Source: Adiantum capillus-veneris
Taxonomy: Eukaryota > Streptophyta > Polypodiopsida > Polypodiales > Pteridaceae
Length of the DNA stretch: 64,000 bases
Direction of reading: 5' to 3'
NCBI GenBank assembly: GCA_014529385.2
Contig: CM043947.1
Span: 118,178,087 to 118,242,086, forward strand
Part shown: one piece after another, positions 1 to 12,876 of the stretch
How positions within the stretch are numbered: the stretch's first letter is position 1
How the letters are laid out: each line of letters opens with the position of its first letter
Position numbers and translations under genes: made by a program
Notes under the pieces: generated by a model
The model's database searches: none
What the model was told of the DNA's origin: nothing
The model's input: the letters and a program-made list of their open reading frames with translations, nothing else

Positions 1-132
1 GTTGAGATAGATCTATAAGCACATGTCTATATCTTAACCCTTGTTCCCGTTTATTCTCCCACATTAAGTGATCAGTTTAATATGAGAAAATCATTTAGGT
101 TGGTTAGATATTAGATACTAGATTTTATGACA
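1..132 (-). repeat. Partial 3' LTR of element A
   Basis: The last ~75 bases, ending TTATGACA at 132, match the right end of the complete LTR at 43264-44858 with small differences. In minus-strand reading the LTR starts TGTCATAA. A pyrimidine stretch starting at 133 is the complement of a polypurine tract, where the start of a minus-strand 3' LTR should be. The rest of the LTR lies beyond the left edge of the window. Confidence 0.8.
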
Positions 133-489
133 TTACCTCTCTCTTGAAATCATAGTTGTCCTTGACTATGAGGTAGAAGAGATAACGCCTTAGTCATTAG
201 TCAATTTTACTTAGTGGGTAGAGGATCCCTTTTTACCATACGACATCTTTCCAAGATGGATGACTAATCCATTTGGTGCTTGGGAGACATAGCTGCCACA
301 AGCATGTCTGCTCTTTAGTCCATTTCATTCTCCCAAAGTAGAGTGACAAATTCTACTTGGTGTTTGAGAGACGTCTTCATCACAAACATGATTCTAAGCA
401 TGCATACTAGTTAAATTTGTGCACAATTAAAAAGAGGACTAGTCTTATAAGACAAAACCATGTCATTTAAAAGAAATTTGTACATTTCC
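133..489 (-). other. 3' non-coding tail and polypurine tract of element A
   Basis: This stretch lies between the stop of the A integrase/chromodomain frame and the LTR. The plus-strand bases TTACCTCTCTCT at 133-144 read as a purine tract on the minus strand and would prime plus-strand synthesis. I see no gene here. Confidence 0.6.
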
Positions 490-1899
490 TTACTCTAATG
501 TAGCATTGTAAGAATTGACAAGGTTCATACTATCCTTAAGCTGTATTCCTTGCATCCATCTAGCATCTTCAAAAGGATAATTTTTGAACTTAATAAGATA
601 CCGTCGGATAATCTTACCATGTCGTAGTATCTTTTCTTCATGCCGAAGGATAGCTTCGGGTTGTGGCACCTCTACTTGGTCTTCAACTTGGGAGGGTCTT
701 CAATAATTGGTTCAGTTGGTGGATCTCCTTTGTAGGGCTTAAGTAGGCTTACATGAAAGGCATTGTGTATGAGCCAATGGTTGGGCAACTTGAGTTGATA
801 AGCCGTCTCATTGATGGGCTTCAAGATTTGGAAAGGAACATAGTATCTTTTTGCTAGTTTATCATAATACTTTTGATGGCCCATAGAATTTTTACCTGTC
901 GTTTGCCTTAATCGAGCCTTAGAAAACTTGAGTAAGACCCAATCATTTTCTTTGAGCATTAAGGCTCTTCTGTGCTTATCAGCAGCAGCTTTTTTCCTTT
1001 GTTGAGAGATGGATATAGCCTCCTTAATCTTTTGAAAAGATTCTTGTAGGTCACGGCTATACTCATCGGCGGCGAAGATCTTCCCATGTACTTTGTGTAG
1101 CAAGGGACTTTTAGGTCTTCCCTCAATGATCTCAAAAGGTGCTTTTCTCGTAGAAGTGTGTACAGTATTATTGTAGGCATACTCTACAAGAGGTAAGTAC
1201 TTTTCCCATTGTGAGCGTTGATCTACTTCGGTAACATAAGTCTTGAGTAGATCGAGTATCGTAAGATTGGCTATCTCACTTTGGCCATCCATTTGTGGGT
1301 GATAGGCCGAAGAGAAATTCAATCTTGTTCCTAGATTTTCAAAGAGGCCTTTCCAAAAATTACTGGTCATTCTAGGATCTCTATCTGACACGATGCATGT
1401 GGGTAATCCATGGTGCTTGAAAATCTGAGATATGAAGAGAGTTGCCATTTGATGTGCCTTAATAGTCTTTTTGACAGGAATAAAATGTGCTTGCTTGCTA
1501 AACCTGTCGACTATTGTCCATATTCCTGAATTCCCATAGATAGACTTGGGTAATCCAAATATGAAATCCATGGATATACTCTCCCATGGTGAATTTGGGA
1601 TAGGCAATGGCTGGAGTAATCCAGGTTGCTTCCCTATATCATACTTGGTCTTTTGCCATACTACACATTTTGAAACATACACTTGTATGTCCACTTTCAT
1701 TGTAGGCCAATAGAAGTACGTCTCTACTCCTCGGAGAGTAGGTTGAATACCTCTATGCCCCGCATATGGAGGAGCATGGGATTCATACATAACTTTCTCA
1801 CAAAGGGAGTGGGTAACACATAGCCTATTGCCGTGGAGACGATAACCATCCTGCAAGGTGAATGGTTCCTCTTTCTTCCCCAAAGCAATGGCTGACATT
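490..1899 (-). pseudogene. Element A integrase with chromodomain (decayed Ty3/gypsy chromovirus pol end)
   Basis: Reads an integrase: zinc-binding module (HAPPYAGHRG, then KCVVW where CxxC is expected, so the second Cys is Trp), catalytic core with D (SMDFIFG), D (VSDRDPRM) and E (GQSEIAN), and a C-terminal half (KLAKRYYVPF, variant of the GPY/F motif). A one-base frameshift near 690 moves the reading to another frame. That frame encodes a chromodomain (EAILRHEEKILRHGK, YLIKFKNY, EDARWMQ) and ends with TAA at 490-492. The chromodomain places A among chromoviruses. The frame enters from the right at 1899, where insertion G interrupts it. Domain order is known for the family; loss of function is inferred from the frameshift and the lost zinc ligand. 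Confidence 0.9.
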
Positions 1900-2157
1900 G
1901 AAGCGGTCCGGGGCGGGCAACAAGAAGAGCAACCTCTAGACACCCTTCAAGGCTCCCGTGCTGCTCAATGGGGTTGGGGCACAACACAACACAAACCAAA
2001 ACAACAAACCCCCAGCCAAATCCCAACTACACAAGGGGCACCACCTAGTTTAAGAGCGAACTAGGACGCAAAAGAGGAGAATTGTTAGAGCAACCCACAA
2101 ACAAGCAAGGAATTTACACTAACCCTAACACCAATGGAACACTCTCACACACTAAAA

Positions 2158-2249
<92 letters not shown>

Positions 2250-4634
2250 TGCTCGGGCTGCTTTGAAGTGTATCGTTAATGATCAAGCAAACATAAATAT
2301 ATATATGTAAGAAAGAGAGAGAAGGGGGAAGGGGGTGCTTGTTGCACTAATGCCTTCTTACAAATTTGTCATGACCAATCAAAGTGAGATTAGTATTTGT
2401 TCAACATAGCCTGAGTAAATTACACCACAACACATCACAAGAAAAAAGCCACCCCAATCACTGTCTTAAGGCCAGGGGAGTCCTCTCCACCCTGTCGCCC
2501 TCTTACAGCATGTGGGATTTATGGCTAAATTGATAACAATACCCGGAGACAAGCTATCAAGAACTTACATAAAACACCAAGACACTTACATATCATTATT
2601 GTCCATGACTTCACGTTGGAAGGGAGACAAGGTATCCATGCTTAGTCCAAATTCACCCTCCTTGATTCAGCAAATGTTGGGCTTAATCTAATAGGAGAAA
2701 TGATAGATTTCCTACTCTCAATTTAATGATCACTCTCTCTTACAATGGCATAGAGTTCCCTTGCTAATCACCCCTAATACAACACATACATATGACTAAT
2801 GCCAATGAGATTCCACTCAAGAGCTCCTTCTCAAGAGGTTGAGCTTGGCTTCTCAAGCTATAGCATAGTGCTCTTTCTTCTCCCCCCCTTTTGTGCTAGC
2901 TACACCCTCCTTTTATAGCAATTTTGAAGGCTAGGGTTACTCCTCTACCCATGGTTGGGTTAGATTTTCAGCAATTTATCTAATTTCTTTTGCTTGGAAT
3001 TATCAAGAAGTTGGTGGGGAAAGAGAGAGGAGAGAAATGGAGGTGATAGGACTTTTCATAGTGGGTTAGTGTTAGTAGAGTTAGTATTAATTTACAAATG
3101 GAATTGGATATTTACAATGGGAGTATCCATGTAGGATACAAATAAGGAAGAAAAACTCTTAAGAGGTAAGAAAAGGTGGATTTCTTACAAGGTTGATGCT
3201 CCAAGTGTCTTGAGTAGGGCCAATTTTGACGCTTGTTGACGGTCCACTAGCTTTGACGATACATTTTTTCTCCACTCTTGACCTTCCTTGAGAGAGAAGG
3301 TAATTGAAGCTGAGTAATCAACCACCATGATGCTGTCTTTTAAGAGAAGAGGCTGAATTTTGTGGTTTTTTTTATAGATATGGGTAATTTGGAGGAGGAA
3401 AAATGAGACTAGGTGGTCAATTTTGGAATGGAATTGTGTGTGGGAGGTATGAGTTCACCATGGTTTCTCTTATTCTTCAAGGTTGAGGAGAAGGTGAGTA
3501 GGGTGCAGAGAGGAGTGGTGAGAGAGGTGGGAATGATGAGTGGAGAAGTGTGTGTGAAAGAGGAAAATGATAAAGTGGAAGAGAGAGTGTGGCTGCATAG
3601 CATGGGAAAAATGGGGTCCACTAATAAAATCATAGCTCACAGCTCGTAGCTCAAAAAAATATTAAAAAATTTGAGACAAAAGTTCAGCCCACGAGCTACA
3701 ACTTTTGTTTGTATCACCTTTTCAAATTCGGAGAGCAAGTGAACTTTAAAAATTCAGCAAAACCGACCGTTTTTTTCCACTGCACAAGGTCCTTGTGGGG
3801 TCCTTCTTTGGATGATTCTTTTGAATACCTCCAAGAGTGAGCCCTCCATAGTGCATGTATACATGCCACCTACCCTTGACCTTATTTGGTAGGTCTATAA
3901 TTGAAGATATTGTTGAGATCATGATATAAGTGAATAGTACAACTAAGAAAATCAAATATTGAGGGGTCTAAAAAATATGTACATGTCAAATATAAATAAT
4001 ATAAGTGGAAAAAATATAAAGGGGTCAAAAGAAATCTCTCTCATTATGAGGCTACCATAAAAAGATAAATATTTTTGGTGTTCTAATTTTTTAGAAAAAA
4101 AACAAAATAGATGTAGGAAGGGAAAAATCTCAATAGTGAAAAAATATATACATAAATAAAACTAGTTTTTTTTGGATTTTTGTTGGGATGGAGTTACACC
4201 AAATATAAGAGAAGCTTACATGAAAATATTTCTATATGGAATAAAGAGTATGAAAAATGGTAAGAAAAATTGTGGTAATGGTGAGGCAATGTACAGAGCA
4301 TAAATAACACACACCTAGGTAGAAATATTTAAATAAATACCAAAATAATTATGAAAAAAATCTTTTATTTAGGCCCTATATACAAATAAATATTTACATA
4401 CGCATGGGCCATAATATACTTATATTTTTTATATTTTTTATTTTTTGGCTCAACTAGCCCAATGACTAGCTAATTGAGGGTTTTTTATTTCAGTAAGGAG
4501 ATATGGGAAAAGTCCCCTAACTCACACGCACCTATATACAGTGAAAGGGTGAGGGTAACCACAGTGTTTGAGTGATTTGATAGGGTGAGATAATTCACTA
4601 TGGCAATTACAGAGAGCCGAAAAAACGGCTATCA
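1899..4634. mobile_element. Insertion G: 2.7-kb element in A pol, possible solo LTR
   Basis: A's reading frame stops at the codon for Met near 1897 and resumes at 4639 with the same bases, ACATT, on both sides (1895-1899 and 4635-4639). If the shared T belongs to the element, it runs TG...CA (TGAAGCGG ... CGGCTATCA) between 4-bp ACAT duplications. That is the shape of a solo LTR or LTR-like unit. I find no long ORF, primer site or internal direct-repeat pair. The right end carries a small hairpin, AGCCG-A6-CGGCT, and the interior a GA microsatellite. The insertion itself is well supported by the broken frame; its class is not. Confidence 0.6.
2160..2246. repeat. (GA)n microsatellite
   Basis: About 43 uninterrupted GA units inside insertion G. 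Open frames across it (Arg-Glu repeats) are artefacts of the repeat. Confidence 0.95.
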
Positions 4635-4675
4635 ACATTATGTCTCTAAAGTCAGGGTCATTAGCATACTCATCT
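4635..4675 (-). pseudogene. 41-bp sliver of element A pol between insertions G and F
   Basis: Reading the minus strand from 9723 across F into 4675 gives a continuous sentence, ...LSSMID then EYANDPDFRDI, as in chromovirus pol between RNase H and integrase. It then jumps across G to SAIALGKKEEPF at ~1894. Two independent elements landed 41 bp apart in the same linker. Confidence 0.85.
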
Positions 4676-5163
4676 TGTTATAGAATTGACGTTTTATTAT
4701 TTATTGCAGTTGACAGGTGGAAAAGACTAGACCAAGCTTGGCCTATGCGAATGGATTTGTATATCATGTATATTTTATTATTCAAGTGCTCTTTTATGAG
4801 CTTTGGCCATTTATGACCGGCCGGCTAGTTTGTAATCAATTTGACCATTCAGGAAATCCATAAATGAAATACGTGCAAGAGGAAAATGGTCACTCTTGCA
4901 CGGGGGGAGATGGCACCCAGTGTCTGTGTATTCTTCTCCCCTCTCCTCTCTTCTCTCTCGTCGTGCTGGCGTAGCACTCCACTCTAGGAGGTGTGCCTGC
5001 ATGCGCTCTCTTGCCCTCTCCCGCTCTTTGTCCTGCTCGTATTGCGTACGGCTCGGAGTATGTGCACTGATGTTTGCCAGGTATATAGTTTTGTCGATTT
5101 ATGGCTAGCTATCTGCTATTTCGATCGTATTTTGCAGGGCTCTCCGCGCTCCCGTTTGTAGCA
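4676..5163 (+). repeat. 5' LTR of element F
   Basis: TG...CA termini; 488 bp; matches 9234-9722. It contains a hairpin with 10-bp perfect arms CGTGCAAGAG / CTCTTGCACG (4872-4881 and 4893-4902), conserved in the 3' LTR, which could fold in the RNA. Confidence 0.93.
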
Positions 5164-5164
5164 G

Positions 5165-5182
5165 TGGTATCAAAGCATAGGC
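5165..5182 (+). other. Primer-binding site of element F (initiator Met tRNA type)
   Basis: TGGTATCAAAGC starts one base after the LTR end. It matches the common plant retroelement site TGGTATCAGAGC, complementary to the 3' end of initiator methionine tRNA, with one difference. Confidence 0.85.
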
Positions 5183-6264
5183 TACGCTCCAAGATTAAGG
5201 ATTTCAACAAGCATCAGCTAAGTATTTTGTTCTCGCATGCTTGTATGTGTTGTTAGTTGCTTCAACTTGATGTAATTAGTGTTGATTGTATGATACAATT
5301 AGTAATCTTTGAAATTAAAGAGAATTTATTCTTTATGATCATGATATAGTAATTACTAATGAAATTATGATAATTAAACATAGTAATTGAACATAATTGA
5401 ACTTAATGAAAATGCTCAATGATGAGCAGGGTGAAATCCAAATAAATCAATGAGATCTTGTAGATCTAGCCTGTAAACCATCGGGAGTTGAAATGATCAA
5501 ACCCCATGAGGATGTCTCTGCTTGTCAAAATAAGAGAGGGAATATCTAAAATCTCCAAAGGAGCTAGACCGTGAATCTACGAAGAAGGGGAAAGAGTTCC
5601 AAAGCCCCAAAAGATCAGGGAAGAAAGCGATTTTTTTATTCTTTTTAAAAATTATTACTATTATCAGTATGCTTTTTCGTCATCTTCACGTTCGCCATGC
5701 GACCCAACTCCAAGACATGAGAAGCTACTTCATCATGTGAGGCACAGCACGATCGGCTGCTAATGGACAGCAACAAGACGATGGTGGTCTTCACCATGCA
5801 ACAACGTACACACAACACACCAGTCACAGAGAGAGTTCTGGCAAGAACAAATGAAAATGAGAGAGGGATGCAAGCCTTGCTGCCTCTGCTGCCCTCTACC
5901 CTGGGCACCAATATTGGCTTTGTCGGATGTACGTGCTGCAGACGGATGCATAGGCAGGGGACGGCATTAACTTGCAGCCTGGCGTGCGCATGCAAACTGG
6001 AGTTGATCTCCCACCCATGCAACACCTTGGCACCCAGACTCAGAACTATAGTCTAGCGTCTGCAACAACCACCAGTGGCGACTCAACCCTGCCCACCAAA
6101 TTTTGTGGACACAATCGACCCCACCCTCGGCCATGCAAATTGGGCGACGCTGTCTCATTTGCCATGTAGCTATTATTTGCATGCCAACTTTGAACAGCAG
6201 CCGCCCCTCCCACTCGAAACAGTTGCATGCATGCATGCCCTGCCAACCCCTCTCGGGCGTGGAA

Positions 6265-6379
<115 letters not shown>

Positions 6380-8626
6380 TCCCACCACCCACCAACTCTC
6401 CTTCTGTGGCTTTGACGGCCAGTCGCACACTTTTTCTCTCACTTTGAACACCGTTTTCCTTCACTCTGTACTTCGACATCTGCCATGCACTGCGAGGTTT
6501 TTTTTTCTCTCTCTTCTTTTTTTTCTCACTTTATCACGCTACATGAGCCCTTTGGAGAGTACTTTGAAGTTATGGAGCTTGTATCCCCAACCTCCAAGAT
6601 CACTGTAATCATTAACACCGGCAAGAGATCACCTGGAATACAGCTTTCAAATACTGGACCCCATCTCCAACCCTTCAAGATCCCAGACCTATAACAAACT
6701 CCAATGCCATTCCAACTGGTGTCATGACACGTCGGGCCTCACCATTGGTTGCCTCAAGTCGTGTTTTCTCATTTACAAACCTTTGTTTCCGTACGTGGGG
6801 TTGACGTACACACCTGGGTTTGACTCCTTCAATCACACACCTTCATGATAACCAGTTGTGAACTATTGGTGATGTCCTTGAGATGTGGACAAAGCTGATA
6901 CACTACTGTCCTGACTGCGACTCAATGTTGTATACCACCATATTTTTTTCCTATAATAAATGAAATTATGGCTAGTTACAACATTAACAATGGTGCGTCT
7001 TTGGCAATGCAAATTCAGGATTTTAAGTGAATTTTTGGCTACATGTATTTGTTGTTTTTTGGTTATAGCACAACATGAACTGAGCTCCTGCAATATATGC
7101 ATTAAAGAGAGTTGGTGTGAAGACTTTGAAAGAGTGTGTTTCTATGTTTGTACTCATGAAGGTCTCAACTAAGCTAGAGCACAATCAAGTCTTAATTGCA
7201 AGTTGATTTTAGTTCTATGAAGCTTGCTGCAGTTTCCAGGTGTTAATAAAGACAACAAATGGTTACAGTTACGACTTGCTATTGGCGCTTGTGGTGCTTC
7301 ATTGGATAAGCTAATTTGATGTGCGCTATGTCAATGTTGTTGTAGGACCCTAGGTGCTTACATGTATTCCCACTCATCTCTTCCCTCTTTTGAATAGAAA
7401 GATCAAGCAATAGGCACAATGCCACTGTCTCTTCCCTCTTTTGCATTGAAATATAGACAAGCCCATACCACCACACAGGCAAGCATGTGGATCTCACACC
7501 TAGAGGCACAAGCAAAGAAAACACGGCTGATAGCACAGGAAAGAAAACAACTACACCAAAAGAAGAAGAAGAAGAGAAACAAAAGGCAGTCAGACAATGA
7601 AAACAAAAGAAAATCTCTATATCCATGAAGAGAAATCAAGAAAAGAAACAAAGAAATCAAGGCAGGAGGACAAGTAACAGTGACCACAACATTGTAGATC
7701 AGGCATGCAGGGGTAGGGAATTGTCCATTCCCCATAATCCTCCTCCCCCATGGCTCCACGCAAGGGGTTGAATGATTTAGTTCATCAATTGAAGTTATAA
7801 AAAGTCATACCCTCATCTGCCGGGCTTAACATTTGTTGCAGTGAAGATTTTCTTCTTTTTTGTCCTCTTCAAATGGCTCATTGTTATACTTTACTAGTTG
7901 CTAATTACATATCAGTGGTCAACACCATTACCTTTATTAGTTTTAGCACAGTCTTTTTTTTTTTTGGGCAATATAAGTCTCTAGCTATCTTGATTGACCT
8001 TTATCAGATGATTTTTTTCATGGTCCTCATTTGTTTTGGTTATATTTCTCTAACTCGTTTAAGGATTCACAAAAAACTATGCAAACCATAATACGAGGAC
8101 GTTAGATAATTAATCTCTTTACTTTATTTTGCAAACTCATTTTTTTTCAGCTACAGTAATCATATCCTAACCATATTTTATCCAATTTTATGATACCCCC
8201 CCTTACCCTGTTATCAAACCTTATTATTTCCTGCTTGACTATACTAACTCTGTCATACAAGCCTCTGCCAAACTCCTGGCTGTGTTTACTAATACCATTC
8301 CCAAAAACAACACAACTTTCTCGACATGCATACTCAGGTAGCCACTCCGGATCCTGCTGGTATGTACCTCGAATATGTCAATCCTCTTTTCTATGCATTG
8401 TATTTAAGCGTCCCTACTCAAACACTGCGAAGATTGTATTCAAGGGAATTTTTGTTGAGATGATTTGTCAATAAGTTATGCAGCTACTCATGTGAGCTAA
8501 GATGCTCTGGGATAGTAAACAACAGTTTGTAAGTACCCTCCTACTCCAACATGCTCCAAATTGGTCTTACACCTGTGAAAATTGTTATATTTTTTATGCC
8601 TGGTCTAGTCCATTGGTCACATGCAC

Positions 8627-8800
8627 ACAGATTCGCCAATGTAGGCAGTGTGTAGATACTCATCTTGATGCAGATCCGCCGATTTAGGAAGCACATTGAT
8701 AAATTGAAGATTCATGATTTTTAAACTTACACCAAATGCAGATTCGCCGATTTAGGCAGCACATCTTATTGGTGTAGATTCACCGATTTAGGCAACACCG
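8627..8800 (+). repeat. Four degenerate copies of a ~25-bp motif in element F
   Basis: The core GATTCGCCGATTTAGGCAGC recurs in variants starting near 8629, 8670, 8739 and 8776, irregularly spaced. No coding function is apparent. Confidence 0.65.
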
Positions 8801-9233
8801 ATCACAAAATCATGCTGCAATGGCTGGCCACCACTGTAACTGGTATGATTTTGTTACCCGGGTACATAATGAAAGTGATTTGGATTTGGACTTATGCTGT
8901 GGAATTGGAATTGGATTGGGATTTGTTATCTGGTGATTATTATGGCAGTGTTCATGTGATGAGACTTGACAATATGAGATTGATGATGAGTGTGACCAAT
9001 GATATCCTGATTCATCAAGGTATGACATATACTGCTTATTCTAGTGGTATGGAACACTAGAATAGGTAGTATGTGGATGAAGGCAGGCATAAGCTAATGT
9101 TGTTTAGTTTCATACATTTTTCTTTTATTATGTGATGTTTTTGATACAACATACTAATCACCGTTTTTGACAAGTATTGTTTGCTGAGTTTTATCTTCGC
9201 AACTGAGGACAGTTGCTTTCCAACGGAGAGGTA

Positions 9234-9722
9234 TGTTATAGAATTGACATTTTATTATTTATTGCAACTGACAGGTGGAAAAGACTAGACCAAGCTTGGC
9301 CTATGCGAATGGATTTGTATATCATGTACATTTTATTATTCAAGTGCTCTTTTATGAGCTTTGGCCATTTATGACCGGCCGGCTAGTTTGTAATCAATTT
9401 GACCATTCAAGAAATCTATAAATGAAATACGTGCAAGAGGGAAATGGTCACTCTTGCACGGGAGGGAGATTGCACCCAGTGTCTGTGTATTCTTCTCCCC
9501 TCTCCTCTCTTCTCTCTCGTCGTGCTAGCGTAGCACTCCACTCTAGGAGGTGCACCTGCACGTGCTCTCTTGCCCTATCCCGCTCTTTGTCTCTCTCGTA
9601 TTGCGTACAGCTCGGAGTATGTGCACTGATGTTTGCCAGGTATATAGTTTTTTCGATTTATGGCTTGCTATGTGCTATTTCGATGGTATTTTGCAGGGCT
9701 CTCCGCGCTCCCGTTTGTAGCA
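9234..9722 (+). repeat. 3' LTR of element F
   Basis: Same sequence as 4676-5163 with scattered differences. It is preceded by a short purine-rich stretch (ACGGAGAGG) that may serve as the polypurine tract and followed directly by the target duplication CATCT. Confidence 0.93.
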
Positions 9723-10985
9723 CATCTATCATAGAGGATAGATCATTGTGAGTAGCTATAGAGACCGCATTAACTTTTGGTCGTCGTGAAAGTGCATCAG
9801 CCACTTGATTGTGCTTAGCAGCTATGTGAGCAATATGGCGAAAGAAAATTTGCCCACCTCATTTGTTTGTCGGAAAGCTTGGTTTGCGTCATGAAATACT
9901 TGAGACTTTGGTGGTCGGTTCGTAGGATAAATGGAGTCCCCAATAGGTAGTGCTTCCATGTGTCTAAGGCATGTAGAACAGCTAAAATCTCTTTCTCATA
10001 AATGCCCAAGACTCGCTCATCAGTATTGAGCCTTCGGCTCTCATATGCTATGGCATGTCCTTCTCGAAGCAAAACTGCTCCAAGGCAATCACCACAAGCA
10101 TCACATTGGACCTCAAATGGTTTTGAGAGATCTGGAAGCATGAGGACTGGTTGGGAAGTAAGCTTTTCTTTGATCTTATCAAAAGCATTTTGCTCCTTAG
10201 CAGTCCATACATACTTAATGTTCTTCTTAGTTAAGTCGTGTAGTGGTCCTCCTACTTGAGAGAATTTTGCTATGAAGCGTCTATAGTATCGCACATACCA
10301 ATAAAGCTTCTTAGCTCATGTAGATTTCTTGGGTTAGGCCATGATTTTATTACCTCTAACTTTGATGGATCCATACGCATACCATTGTTAGAGATAATAT
10401 AACCTAGGTATTGAATCTCTTGAAGGAAGAATTCGCTTTTCTTTTGGTTGAGAAAAAGCTTGTTCTCCCTCAATGCTTGAAATATCACTTGGAGATGTTG
10501 CTTATGTTCCTCCAAAGACTTGGAGTAGATGATGATATCATCAAAGAACACTCCAGTGAATTTGCGATAAGGTATAAAAAATTTCTCCATCAGACGATTG
10601 AACGTAGCTGGTGCATTAGTCAAGCCAAAAGGCATGACTAGATATTCATAAAGACCAAATGTTGTGCGAAACGCGGTCTTTAGGATATCTTCATCCACTA
10701 TCCTTATTTGATGATAGCCACTTTTAAGGTCAATCTACTAAAGAAGGTAAAGCCTTGTAGCTTATCAAACAGATCTTCTACCCGATGCACGAGAAATCTA
10801 TTTTTGATAGTGATATGGTTTAGTGCTCGATAGTCTACACACATACGGTATGTACCATCTTTCTTTTGCACTAAAAGGACTAGAGAAAAAAAGGGAGAGG
10901 AACTAGGCCTCACCATCCCTTTGTCTACCAATTCCTGTACTTGCCTCATGATCTCCTCTTGTTGATCTTGTGAGACTCGATAAGG
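9723..10985 (-). pseudogene. Element A reverse transcriptase and RNase H (decayed)
   Basis: Minus-strand reading gives the RT start (KKDGTYRMCVDYRALN), then a frameshift near 10735 within what should be the DLKSGYHQ motif. Next come MPFGLTNAPATFNRLM and FFDDIIIYSK (the F-x-D-D polymerase site). A one-base frameshift near 10290 falls at the RYYRRF motif, followed by RNase H (FEVQCDACGDCLGAVL; LRTDHQSLKYF). Another shift near 9850 restores the HNQVADALSRR segment. The frame then continues across element F. Four frameshifts make this inactive. It belongs with the integrase at 490-1899. Confidence 0.9.
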
Positions 10986-11738
10986 AGGTTTGTTAGGCGG
11001 TGAGCTACCTGGAAGGAGCGCAATAGCGCAATGCGATGGTCATCATCCCCTCATGTTGGAGGTAAGTCCATAGGGATATCATTGATGAACACATCTTGGA
11101 ATCCTTTTAGAAAATTAGACAAGTCTAACTCTTCTTGATTCCTACCATTTACATTTGATGAAACATTAGTATCTTTTAGAGACTCTTTGACAAATATCAT
11201 GTATGCAAAAACTGATCTCTTCATTGACTTATCAAAAGCAAGAGGATTTACAAGTGGAATAGTGCGGCCACGCTCACCAGCATCTATATACATGTTCTTT
11301 CCCCTGTAGGTGAAGTAGATTCTCCTTTCAGGGAACTTCATGTTGGCAGCCATGCGATCAAACCATGGCGCCCCTAGGATAGCATCCTCATGTTGGAGAG
11401 GAGAGATGAAGAAGTCTTCTTTGATGACATGGATTTGGACATGAAGCCTCAACTTCCCAATCAAGGGAGTAACGGAGGCTTGCTGTCCCTTGAAAGTTGT
11501 GTCAGCCATTACCATATCTCCCATCTCAACAGCTTGAATTCCCAACTTGCTGGCCAACTCCATTGATATGAAGTTGTGAGTAGAGCCAGGGTCAAACAAG
11601 ATGAAGGCATCATGCTCTCTTACCTTTCCCCAAGCATAGGAAAGTGATGATCGTTTGTAATGAGCATCCTCTTTTGCAGCTTCGATGGTGGAAGCCCTAG
11701 GAGTCTCATTGCGAGTATTCTTCTTATGGCAAGAACGA
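10986..11738 (-). pseudogene. Element A end of gag and aspartic protease
   Basis: The protease starts with the catalytic motif FDPGSTHNFIS (D-x-G type) and contains AILGAPWFDR, the family's second conserved segment. Upstream, in another frame, the reading CHKKNTRNE at ~11735 is the tail of a gag zinc knuckle. It is broken off at 11738 by the B LTR. The protease frame ends with a stop near 11051 before the linker to RT. In chromoviruses this enzyme cleaves the Gag-Pol precursor inside the virus-like particle. Confidence 0.85.
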
Positions 11739-12762
11739 TGTCAAGAAGTGCGCAGTGCAAATAGGAAAGCGTCGGGCCTCTGACTGTGAGGATTCGTAGC
11801 AAAATCAAGCAAGGCGTAGACTATTTGAAGCCAAAAACACACTAAAAAAGAACAAAACTCCAGCCATGAAAGCTCCATTTTGAAAAAGAACCAATACTAA
11901 CTCAAAACTTTTGTGTGTGTGAAGATTAGGTGTAGCCTCGCTCCCAATTGCACAGATGCAGTGCTCATTCGACCTGTTAAAAACCCTAAATTTACGCTTC
12001 GATTCTTCATCGTGACCATTTCATGGAAGCTTCATTACTTCATTGGAGAAGCCCAAGTAGTTATTTGAGGAGGGGAAACCCTAATTGGAGGCCTCACAGC
12101 CTCAACCATGTAGTGGAAGCAGCACGGGACTGCACTAGCACCCTGTAAAGGAATGGCTGTATCTCCTTGTTCATGTCCCAAAATGAGCTCATTCTTGGCT
12201 CTAAAAATTCCCACACAACTTGAGAAACAACGCTAGCATCGTTGACGTGGAATTTTGAGCTATTTTGAGCATTTTTTAGGCTATTTTTGACCATTTTTAG
12301 CCCAAAAATGTCACTTTTTGTCCGTAAAAAGCCCAAACGAGCTGGGAAAAATCCCTAAACTTGTGGAAATATCCCATTGGGCTCAAATTTCATGTTGAAA
12401 CTCATTTTCCCACTTGGTAAGCACTTTGGATACGTCTTTCACGCCAGCGCACGAAACCTGCTATTTTTGGTCGAGATTGTCCGCATTGAACTTTATAGGC
12501 AAAACGAGCGTGCCACTTCGAAATACTTGACATTTGTACATTCCTAAAGCAAATTAGGCATATATTTATGTGAAAAAGCATTCCATGGTGCCACGTGTAG
12601 GGCCTCGTCCGCCCGGCAAAGTATCTACACGGCTGCAACCGTGACATCCATTTTTGCATATATCACACTATGTACATTGTAGCATTTGGTCCCACACATC
12701 ATAAACATTAAGAGTGAGGTAGATACTTTAATTTCACATTATGAGCGTGCCATGGGGGGACA
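11739..12762 (-). repeat. B LTR copy 1 (3' LTR of left unit)
   Basis: Starts TGTCAAGAAG and ends GGGGGGACA on the plus strand, giving TGTC/GACA termini. The right end is set by the adjacent pyrimidine tract (polypurine tract on the minus strand). Length is 1,024 bp. Left flank AACGA would be the target-site copy; its partner is not in the window. Confidence 0.85.
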
Positions 12763-12776
12763 TCCACCCCCTCTAA
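12763..12776 (-). other. Polypurine tract of B unit 1
   Basis: Minus strand TAGAGGGGGTGGA directly abuts the LTR start TGTCCCCCC. The second copy is at 19909-19922. Confidence 0.75.
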
Positions 12777-12876
12777 ATGTGCACATCCTTCGGCATGTGC
12801 CACAGATATCTTTTGCAGGTTCAGTCTTCATTTAAGTCAACATACATGTTGATTTCATCATCGCTTGCAACAAAAT

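Noticed and set aside
7279-8474. Hydrophobic small frames inside element F (e.g. 7403-7759, 7873-8091)
   Set aside because: They come from T-rich sequence, overlap on both strands, and have no start context or family features.
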